A DNA stretch of 7,194 nt from contig JACQEL010000199.1 in assembly GCA_016200595.1 (NCBI GenBank), positions 1-7,194 on the forward strand. Reading direction: 5' to 3'. Shown one piece after another: positions 1 to 5,341 of this stretch. The number at the start of each line of letters is the position of its first letter. Within the stretch, counting starts at the first letter, position 1. This DNA is from Deltaproteobacteria bacterium. Its GTDB lineage: Bacteria; Desulfobacterota; Binatia; Bin18. The position numbers and the translations under genes were made by a program. The notes beneath the pieces are model-generated. The model saw nothing but the letters and a program-made list of their open reading frames with translations, did not search any database and was not told the DNA's origin.

Positions 1-900
1 ATCACGCTGGAGAAGGCCCTGTACCATCGGGACAATGGCGGGCTTGACGTCTTCTCCACTGTGCGTACCTCTCGGGTGTTGTCGCCCCAGAAGGTGAAAC
101 GCCTGGAGGAGGCGTTAACGCAAGGCCTGGGAGAAACCGTGCATCTGTTTGTGCGCTGCAGCCTCGCCAAAGACGTCACTGCCACTGGCGCCACTGGTGC
201 GCTCACTGGCAGAAATCTCGATGGCAAGTTTATCAAAGACGCTGTGGCTCCTGAAGCACAGACGTTGCAAACCGCCGAGCAAGTCATCCGCGAGATCCTC
301 ATCGATTTTCCGGAAGTGACGCTCAACGATATCGAGTTGGTGACTCTGCCAACCGGACCAGTCATCGTGGTCTCGGTGCAGATGCCGCGTATGCCCTTGC
401 CTGTCGGCATCCAGCGGCTGGAAAAACTGCTGCAAGACCGAGTCGGGGATCCGCGCACGCGGCTGATCATACGGGTCATCAATTCGGTAGACATCAGCAG
501 CAAAGGCCGTATTCTGCTGGGGCAGGCGCATTTCGCTGAACAGTCCACAGCAGAGACTGCCTTGCAGGAAACGCTCGAACAAGCGGTGCAGGCTGGCATC
601 GAACAGATCCCCAATCTCTTTGTGAACAATATCGACGCGGCCAAATCAGAAGCTGGTTGGGTGGTCAGAGCCGAGGTCGTGGGTCCCCGCGTGCCCTCGC
701 CGGCCGAAGTGCACACTCTGGAAACGACGCTGCAAAATCTGGCTGGCCAACCAGTGATAGTGTCACTGTGGGCGCGGACCGAGGTGGGAGTCACTGGGCA
801 GCGCTATTCTTCTGTCAAAGAGCAGGCTGAAGCCGCGGCAAACCGGAACCCGGCGGCCATCCCACCGGCTCCAGAGACGCCAACTGTGACACAGCCCTAA
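1..900 (+). CDS. C-terminal part of a tandem alpha/beta repeat protein, possibly the tail of a DUF389-type membrane protein
   Basis: The reading frame is open from the first base, so the gene starts upstream of the window; the GTG at 61 is only an internal valine. The visible 299 residues are soluble and built from a repeated unit of about 100 residues. The clearest part of the unit recurs at 61-189, 376-507 and 670-798. Each copy has a beta strand ending in R-V/M-x-x-P, a helix with LE-xx-L, a G-[DEQ] turn, a hydrophobic strand and a V-D/G-[VI]-[ST] ending. The cores are SRVLSPQKVKRLEEAL, PRMPLPVGIQRLEKLL and PRVPSPAEVHTLETTL. The C-terminus is Pro/Ala-rich and probably disordered. From memory, DUF389 (TIGR00341-like) inner-membrane proteins can carry such a soluble C-terminal extension, but the membrane part lies outside the window, so the family call is tentative. 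That this is a real gene is well supported by the repeat conservation. Confidence 0.6.
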   Translation: MTLEKALYHRDNGGLDVFSTVRTSRVLSPQKVKRLEEALTQGLGETVHLFVRCSLAKDVTATGATGALTGRNLDGKFIKDAVAPEAQTLQTAEQVIREILIDFPEVTLNDIELVTLPTGPVIVVSVQMPRMPLPVGIQRLEKLLQDRVGDPRTRLIIRVINSVDISSKGRILLGQAHFAEQSTAETALQETLEQAVQAGIEQIPNLFVNNIDAAKSEAGWVVRAEVVGPRVPSPAEVHTLETTLQNLAGQPVIVSLWARTEVGVTGQRYSSVKEQAEAAANRNPAAIPPAPETPTVTQP

Positions 901-969
901 GAGGCGGTCTGCAAACCGTGAACGCCCCAGCTACAGCGAATTTCACTTGGGTGAGACCTGAAATTGCGT

Positions 970-1036
970 GTAGGGGCGAATCTTGTATTCGCCCTGCCCC
1001 ACGCCCCCCTCGGGCGATCACCAGGATCGCCCCTAC
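970..1036. repeat. REP-like paired palindrome (BIME-like) with GTAG/CTAC feet
   Basis: Two hairpins lie in inverted orientation. The first is GTAG (970-973) followed directly by GGGCGAAT/ATTCGCCC (974-981 and 987-994, 5-nt loop). The second is GGGCGATC/GATCGCCC (1012-1019 and 1025-1032, 5-nt loop) followed directly by CTAC (1033-1036). The outer 12-mers 970-981 and 1025-1036 are inverted repeats matching at 10 of 12 positions. A GTAG tetranucleotide at the foot of a palindrome is the layout recognised by REP-associated Y1 tyrosine transposases (RAYT). It lies between two same-strand genes and is not followed by a T tract, so a terminator role is not shown. The rest of the 901-1246 gap shows nothing I can call. 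Confidence 0.75.
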
Positions 1037-1234
1037 AGGGGAGGATGCACGCAACTGAAAACTGCTATAAGTGCGGGTCTCCGACCCACGCCCCAGGGCG
1101 GCTAGCCAAAAACTGTACAGCGCCACGGTGCCAGTGCCGTGCGGGGATGGACAAGCACGCCAAGTCTTGCGTGTCAGTGGGATTTACAAACTGCCATTTT
1201 TCAGATGAACTTCAGCTCTGCAAAGTTGATTTTC

Positions 1235-1241
1235 AAGGAGG
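1235..1241 (+). promoter_or_regulatory. Ribosome binding site fixing the start at 1247
   Basis: A perfect AAGGAGG lies 5 bases before the ATG at 1247. It favours this start over the in-frame ATG at 1139, which would add 36 low-complexity, non-conserved-looking residues and has no comparable site. Confidence 0.8.
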
Positions 1242-1246
1242 TTGCT

Positions 1247-1597
1247 ATGCCGGAGGACACCAGCAGCGCTACGGCAACAGGGACGGCATCCTGGACCGAC
1301 CCAATTTCCACAGCCGGCGATAACGTATTAGAGAACGTCGAGGGGGGCCTCGGCACGGTCGCTGGTTGGATTCGGGGAATCTTTGATACACGTCCGTTCC
1401 TCGGTGCGGCGGTCACTGGTGGCCTGGGGCTCAGCGCCGTCATGGCGGTTGGCGTCGGCGAGGTGACGTTTACGCTCGTTGTCGCCTATGTGGGTTATAG
1501 GGTGTTCGCCTACGGGGAAACGCTCAGCGAGGCGGTGGAGAAGAGCATCGAATTCAGGCAAGGCAAGCGCCCCACGGAGGGGGACAAGGAGCCATGA
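1247..1597 (+). CDS. Small membrane protein of unknown function (116 aa)
   Basis: I do not recognise a named family. The protein has a polar, Ser/Thr-rich N-terminus (about residues 1-35) and a short amphipathic stretch containing GWIRGIFDTRPF. A hydrophobic Gly/Ala/Val-rich region (about residues 50-88, LGAAVTGGLGLSAVMAVG then VTFTLVVAYVGYRVFAYG) could make one or two membrane segments. The charged tail is rich in Glu and Lys. The start is set by the AAGGAGG at 1235-1241. It follows the repeat protein ending at 900 on the same strand, but the 346-base gap with a REP element argues against tight co-transcription. No terminator is evident downstream. The ribosome site, a composition like real membrane proteins and the orderly hydrophobic pattern make it a likely gene; its role is unknown. 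Confidence 0.7.
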   Translation: MPEDTSSATATGTASWTDPISTAGDNVLENVEGGLGTVAGWIRGIFDTRPFLGAAVTGGLGLSAVMAVGVGEVTFTLVVAYVGYRVFAYGETLSEAVEKSIEFRQGKRPTEGDKEP

Positions 1598-1684
1598 CCA
1601 CGCCTCCCTACTCCGGTCAACTCTGACCGAAGAATATTACAGCACTTTTCGTTTGGATGAGGAGAGTCGTTGCCGCTACTTTTT

Positions 1685-1720
1685 CCCTCACTCTGGCCCT
1701 CTCCCACAAGGGGGGCTGGG
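1685..1720. repeat. Decayed copy of a CCCTCTCCC palindromic repeat
   Basis: CCCTCAC (1685-1691) and CCCTCTCCC (1697-1705) are followed by a degenerate G-rich partner, with a run of six Gs at 1710-1715 and GGG at 1718-1720. The left arm matches the arm of the intact hairpin at 7042-7064, so two copies of the same family flank the gene cluster. The pairing here is imperfect. Confidence 0.5.
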
Positions 1721-1791
1721 ACCCACGGGCGCAGGGCAAGGGATAATCCCTCCTTAAGTTGACACCGATGGCCGGCCACCGCGCCATCTAT

Positions 1792-1952
1792 GAGACTGTT
1801 GATAAACTCTGCACCTCCGCCGGGGAGTGAATTCCCCGGCTACCGTCAACCGCCCCTAGGGGGCTGAGAGCCGGCGTGAGCCGGCGGCGTGAAGGTAGCC
1901 TGATGCTTGAGCGTCGGGCGAAAACGGCGTCCCGGCATTTATCAACGGTATC
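1792..1952. mobile_element. MITE-like structured element with about 15-bp terminal inverted repeats
   Basis: The left end GAGACTGTTGATAAA (1792-1806) and the right end (1938-1952, reverse complement GATACCGTTGATAAA) match at 13 of 15 positions. Inside are a hairpin GCCGGGGA/TCCCCGGC (1819-1826 and 1833-1840) with CTAC at its foot (1840-1843), a palindrome CCCCTAGGGG (1853-1862), and a hairpin GCCGGC-GTGA-GCCGGC (1870-1885) with a GNRA-type tetraloop. GGCTACC (1838-1844) also pairs with GGTAGCC (1894-1900). TCTAT occurs at 1787-1791 and at 1954-1958, a possible target duplication that is one base off the ideal position. No ORF lies inside, so any mobility would need a transposase in trans. It may also serve as the 3' end structure of the antiporter transcript. 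Confidence 0.55.
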
Positions 1953-1954
1953 CT

Positions 1955-3040
1955 CTATTGCGCGGGCATATTGAAGAACCCGAACCCGAGCATGGCGTAC
2001 ACCGCGATCAGCAGCACGCCTTCTAGCCAGGTGGACGTATGATCAGAAATCAGGCTGTGGGCGATGACGACGGACAGAATGATGCCGATTAATTCGAACT
2101 GGGAAAACAACAGATTCATCGGCAAGCCCATCACCTCGCCGGCAATGACCAGCAGGGGTGCCACCATCAGAGCCAATTGCGTGGTGGCGCCCAGGTTGAT
2201 GGACAGGGCGAGGGTCATTTGGTTCTTGGAGGCAAACGACACAGAGTTCATGTACTGCGGGAGGTTGCCGACCAGGGCGAGCAAGAACACCCCGGCAAAG
2301 GCGGGGGTCAGCCCTAACCGGGTAGCGGTGGGCTCGAGCGAGCCGGTCAGCAACTCGCTGACAAAGGCTAAGCCCACGGTCACCGCGCCCAGGATGCCCA
2401 GGGCGCCATTACGAGTCCAGTGGGGGAGTGCGGCTTCTTCTGCGGCCATTTCCTCGAGCTCTTCGCCTTTCTCCTTCAGCGCCATTTCCACCGCCGGTTT
2501 GCCGACGGTCGGCCGATGGCTGAAGAGCGTATAAGCCATGCTGGCGAGGTAGGCGAGTAAGAGAATGACCGAGATCTCCAGGCTGAGCTCCTGATCCGAC
2601 TTACCGCTGAAGTGGAACACCGCCGGGATGATCAATCCGAAGGTCGCCAGCATCAGCAAGGAACTATTGACCGACACCATTTGTTGATCAAAGGTTTGCA
2701 CCGGTTTTTTGAGGCCACCGGCCACGATCGTCATGCCCATGCCGAACAGCAGGGTGCCCAGCACCGAGCCGGCGATCGAGCCCTTCAGCACCTCGATCAG
2801 CCCATTGCGCAAGGCCGAGATGCCGATGATCAGTTCAGGGGCGTTGCCCATCGTGGCGCTCAGCATGCCGCCGTAGGTGGGTCCGAGGTAATGGGCCAGC
2901 ACCTCGGTGGCCTTCTCCATCAGACTCGCCAGGGGCACGATGGCCGCAGCTGAGGCGAGGAAGACGATGGTGGGATCAGCGCCCAACTTGTCGAGGGCGA
3001 AGGAGATGGGGATGAAGACTAACAGCCAGTTCATATTCAT
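1955..3040 (-). CDS. CaCA-superfamily cation/proton antiporter (CAX/ChaA-like), with an altered second alpha-repeat motif
   Basis: At 361 residues it is the usual length for bacterial CAX-type Ca2+/H+ exchangers, which extrude Ca2+ across the inner membrane in exchange for protons. It has two hydrophobic halves of about five membrane segments each, joined by an acidic linker (about residues 185-204, KEKGEELEEMAAEEA). The first alpha-repeat is intact: GNAPELI at 65-71 with Glu69. The second (258-263) reads GNLPQY, so the family glutamate is Gln262 and the usual histidine is Tyr263. The codon at 2257-2255 is CAG. ISDHTSTWLEG (331-341) matches the conserved C-terminal SDGxSxWxEG region with His for Gly. 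The ATG at 3040 has GAGGA at 3051-3047, 6 bases upstream. The gene is probably co-transcribed with the membrane protein upstream. Family membership is secure; the transported ion is not, given the missing glutamate. Confidence 0.9.
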   Translation of the reverse strand: MNMNWLLVFIPISFALDKLGADPTIVFLASAAAIVPLASLMEKATEVLAHYLGPTYGGMLSATMGNAPELIIGISALRNGLIEVLKGSIAGSVLGTLLFGMGMTIVAGGLKKPVQTFDQQMVSVNSSLLMLATFGLIIPAVFHFSGKSDQELSLEISVILLLAYLASMAYTLFSHRPTVGKPAVEMALKEKGEELEEMAAEEAALPHWTRNGALGILGAVTVGLAFVSELLTGSLEPTATRLGLTPAFAGVFLLALVGNLPQYMNSVSFASKNQMTLALSINLGATTQLALMVAPLLVIAGEVMGLPMNLLFSQFELIGIILSVVIAHSLISDHTSTWLEGVLLIAVYAMLGFGFFNMPAQ

Positions 3041-3049
3041 GAGGGATCC

Positions 3050-3109
3050 TCACTGCGTGCCGAGCCGTGCATATAGTTTGTTTTCTTGGTTACTCCCCAT
3101 TTTACTCAT
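3050..3109 (-). CDS. Possible 19-aa leader ORF, in frame with the antiporter
   Basis: An ATG at 3109 has AAGGAG (3120-3115) 5 bases upstream, a better ribosome site than the antiporter's own. It encodes MSKMGSNQENKLYARLGTQ and stops at TGA (3052-3050). It overlaps the last 8 bases of the upstream gene. It is in the same frame as the antiporter start at 3040, and its TGA overlaps the antiporter's GAGGA ribosome site. This fits a translational-coupling leader, in which a ribosome finishing the leader is delivered to the next start. It could instead be a remnant of an extended antiporter N-terminus closed by a nonsense mutation, or chance. Confidence 0.35.
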   Translation of the reverse strand: MSKMGSNQENKLYARLGTQ

Positions 3110-3605
3110 TGTGACTCCTTAACGACCCGCGCAGTCGTACGACGCGGTGAGCCAGCGCGCGCACAAGCGCATACGGGATGCCAATTAATACTGGGCCGAC
3201 GACGAGCGCGGCCCCTGGGTACGAGACGCCAAGGATTAACCACTGAGCGATGGCGTCAAGCAAGATGCCCATGAGCAGCAGATTCATAACAGCGGCGAAG
3301 CCGCTCTGCAATAGTTCGCAGCGGCGCGAGCGGTGGAACAGCACGCCGTAGAGGTACGGCGGTCGGCCCGCTCGAGCATCGCGCAGGCCGTCACGACTGC
3401 CAAGCAGAATCGCGACGGCGGGCTGGAACACGAACCGGAAGCGTCCCGGCCCCGTCAAACGCTTGGGAATGTCCGCGAAAAACTCCCGCGAGAACAGATA
3501 GAAACCGCCGCGCTCGAACGCGGCTCGCAGCGACCCTGGCAGCGACAATATGAGTACGAGCAGGGTTAGACTCGCGAGGATGAATGTGACTCGGCGGTTC
3601 CGCAT
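3102..3605 (-). CDS. Membrane protein of unknown function (167 aa)
   Basis: I know of no assigned function. An N-terminal hydrophobic segment (residues 7-23) is followed by a basic amphipathic region (about 35-95) holding ADIPKRLTGPGRFRFVFQP and RAGRPPYLYGVLFHR. Two further hydrophobic segments (about 103-127 and 130-150) contain LLLMGILLDAIAQWLILGVS and YPGAALVVGPVLIGIPYAL. The central motif resembles uncharacterised bacterial inner-membrane proteins I have seen, without a name. The frame stays open to 3833, but the ATG at 3605 has GAAAGGA (3617-3611) 5 bases upstream and begins with a normal MRNRR basic head before the first membrane segment. The longer version would translate the palindromic repeat upstream, so 3605 is chosen. 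It ends 61 bases before the antiporter start, in an apparent operon. A membrane role linked to the antiporter is inference. Confidence 0.75.
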   Translation of the reverse strand: MRNRRVTFILASLTLLVLILSLPGSLRAAFERGGFYLFSREFFADIPKRLTGPGRFRFVFQPAVAILLGSRDGLRDARAGRPPYLYGVLFHRSRRCELLQSGFAAVMNLLLMGILLDAIAQWLILGVSYPGAALVVGPVLIGIPYALVRALAHRVVRLRGSLRSHNE

Positions 3606-3696
3606 AGCGATCCTTTCCGTAAGGCAGAGTGGCACGGTCAGGAGACCGGCCACAGCGTGGATAAGACGCATGGACGAAATCTGTGTGCTGCCCCGC

Positions 3697-3804
3697 TCGG
3701 CGTGGGTCTCCCGACCCCGCCGCAGCACAGACCGCAGGTCTCCTGGGTGGGGGGCTGCCCGTGTGGTACGGTCGCACTGGCGGACCAGCCGCCAGTGGCA
3801 CCCA
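3697..3804. repeat. Composite palindromic intergenic repeat
   Basis: The strongest part is a perfect 9-bp inverted repeat, CACTGGCGG (3775-3783) and CCGCCAGTG (3789-3797), with a 5-base ACCAG loop. To its left are GGGTC/GACCC (3704-3708 and 3713-3717) and AGACC/GGTCT (3729-3733 and 3737-3741). It fills most of the 266-base gap between the phosphofructokinase and the unknown membrane protein. No T tract follows the main hairpin on either strand, so it is not a standard intrinsic terminator. Confidence 0.6.
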
Positions 3805-3871
3805 ACGTTACGGTTACCGATTTTGTTCGTCAAAGTTCATCAGGGCTTTCCATGAAAAGGATAAAGGTTTC

Positions 3872-5194
3872 TCAGTGAGCCCCGACGAGTGAAGCGGGCT
3901 GGCCGGTTGCCTGCAGCACGCTTTGCCATGCCAAGCCCTGCGGATCGAGCAGCTTGCGCTGTCCCACTGCCAGAGCAATAGGCATGTGGGTGAAGTTTTG
4001 GTTCCAGAACCCCACCACCATATCCGTCCGTCCCGCCATCCCCGCATGCACCGCTTGTTGCCCGAGCACCAGACAAAACTCCGAATCGAACGCATTCGCC
4101 GGCAGGCTGCGGATGATATAACTCGGATCGATATATTTAACGGTGGTTTCGATGCGCTGGGCAGCAAAGTGGCGGGTGATACGGTCGCGCAGGAACACCC
4201 CAACATCTTGCAGCCGCAGATTCCCCGAGGCGTCACGCTGCTGATTCGCCGCATCTTGCAAGATCTCCTGCCCGGCTCCTTCAGCCACGACAATCACCGC
4301 ATGCTGCCGATTGGCCAACCGTCGCTCGAGCACCTGGAGAAAGCCACCTTCTCCCTCAAGAGTGAAAGGTACCTCAGGGACAAGGCAGAAGTTGACATCC
4401 GGGTTGGCCAGCGTGGCATGCGCGGCAATAAATCCAGAATGCCGCCCCATGAGTTTAACCAACCCTATGCCATTCCACGCGCCGCGCGCCTCAGTGTGGG
4501 CGGCGACCAGGGACTTGGTCGCCTCTTCAACGGCCGTCGAGAAGCCAAAGCTGCGCTGCACCCAGGCCAGATCGTTATCGATCGTCTTAGGAATACCGAT
4601 GATACTGATCGGCAGGTTCTGTCGTCTGATCTCTCGACTCAGCGCTGAAGCGCCCCGCAGCGTCCCATCGCCACCAATCGTGAAGAGGATACCGACATTG
4701 GAGCGCTGGAGGGTCGCGATCATGTCGCCGAGTTCCTGCGGACCGCGAGACGAGGCGAGAAGCGTTCCCCCCTGCTGATGGATGGTGTCCACAACTTCCG
4801 GCGTGAGCAGCAGCGGTGCGTAGCCACTTTTCTCTGCCAGACCAGCATAGCCATAGCGGAAGCCCAGGATCCGCTGCACGCCATACGAGTGCGTTAACGT
4901 CAGCACCACTGAGCGAATCACGCCGTTCAGTCCTGGACAAATCCCGCCACAGGTGACAATACCGCACGTCAGCGTGGCGGGATCAAAGAAGAGAGACGGG
5001 CGCGGGCCGGCGGGTTCAAAGGCAGGAGGCAGCTCGCCCGTTTGCAGAAAAGGTTGGAGGTCGCGGGTATCCGCACTCACCAGCACGCGGCTGGTCTCGT
5101 CCACGAATTGCTGTCCGCGCTCCTGCAACGGGGAAGGTACGCGACACGGACCGAGCGTGGAAACCGTCAATTCACTCGCTTGCGGTAGCGGCAT
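3872..5194 (-). CDS. pfkA: Atypical (group III, TP0108/plant-like) ATP-dependent 6-phosphofructokinase
   Basis: It phosphorylates fructose-6-phosphate to fructose-1,6-bisphosphate in the cytoplasm, the committed step of glycolysis. At 440 residues, with about 75 residues before the nucleotide-binding core, it matches group-III enzymes rather than the 320-residue E. coli type. Motifs: GGICPGLN (83-90), GGDGT (174-178), PKTIDND (202-208), MGRHSGFIA (249-257), PEVPF (273-277) and YIDPSYIIRS (354-363). Gly177 in GGDGT, rather than the Asp of GGDDS-type pyrophosphate enzymes, points to ATP as donor. Lys203 in PKTIDND is shared with both pyrophosphate and group-III ATP enzymes. Asp206 is the expected catalytic base. 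The start has a perfect AAGGAGG (5208-5202) 7 bases upstream. It lies 147 bases downstream of pckA on the same strand. Donor specificity is inferred from motifs only. Confidence 0.93.
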   Translation of the reverse strand: MPLPQASELTVSTLGPCRVPSPLQERGQQFVDETSRVLVSADTRDLQPFLQTGELPPAFEPAGPRPSLFFDPATLTCGIVTCGGICPGLNGVIRSVVLTLTHSYGVQRILGFRYGYAGLAEKSGYAPLLLTPEVVDTIHQQGGTLLASSRGPQELGDMIATLQRSNVGILFTIGGDGTLRGASALSREIRRQNLPISIIGIPKTIDNDLAWVQRSFGFSTAVEEATKSLVAAHTEARGAWNGIGLVKLMGRHSGFIAAHATLANPDVNFCLVPEVPFTLEGEGGFLQVLERRLANRQHAVIVVAEGAGQEILQDAANQQRDASGNLRLQDVGVFLRDRITRHFAAQRIETTVKYIDPSYIIRSLPANAFDSEFCLVLGQQAVHAGMAGRTDMVVGFWNQNFTHMPIALAVGQRKLLDPQGLAWQSVLQATGQPASLVGAH

Positions 5195-5250
5195 GGGTTC
5201 TCCTCCTTAGGAGTCGTGTAGACGTATAGCAGTTTGCACTTGAATGTATC

Positions 5251-5307
5251 CTGGGAGCGCGCCCATCTTGGGCGCTTTTCGGGCGGGCGGGGCGCCCGCG
5301 CTCCCAG
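5251..5307. repeat. GC-rich palindromic element between pckA and pfkA
   Basis: CTGGGAGCGCG (5251-5261) and CGCGCTCCCAG (5297-5307) are a perfect 11-bp inverted repeat. Nested inside is GCGCCCA-TCT-TGGGCGC (5259-5275) followed by TTTT (5276-5279), which would resemble an intrinsic terminator only for transcription on the plus strand. GCGGG/CCCGC (5287-5291 and 5295-5299) forms another small stem. For the minus-strand pckA-pfkA direction no T run follows, so it is better read as a mobile intergenic palindrome that could partly attenuate or stabilise the transcript. Similar repeats starting with GGGAGCGCGGGC are common in environmental genomes, from memory. Confidence 0.7.
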
Positions 5308-5341
5308 CAGGGGAGTGTTCATGTTATCCTCGTGCAGTTTC

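Noticed and set aside
904..920. Terminator after the repeat protein (GCGGT/ACCGT)
   Set aside because: The stem is only 4-5 bp and no T run follows.
1139..1246. Extended start for the 116-aa membrane protein
   Set aside because: A perfect AAGGAGG sits just before 1247; the added 36 residues have no membrane or domain features.
1594..1626. A 10-codon ORF overlapping the stop of the 116-aa gene
   Set aside because: It is too short, has no clear ribosome site of its own and leads into repeat DNA.
3606..3833. Upstream extension of the 167-aa membrane protein to a start at 3833
   Set aside because: The added 76 residues are Arg/His-rich translation of palindromic repeat DNA, and the ATG at 3605 has a good ribosome site while 3833 does not.
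3923..4648. Plus-strand ORF of 241 aa
   Set aside because: It lies antisense inside the clearly recognised phosphofructokinase and has a low-complexity, non-family sequence.
5259..5279. Intrinsic terminator on the plus strand
   Set aside because: The hairpin plus TTTT looks right, but no plus-strand gene lies upstream to be terminated, and it is nested in a palindromic repeat that explains the stem.
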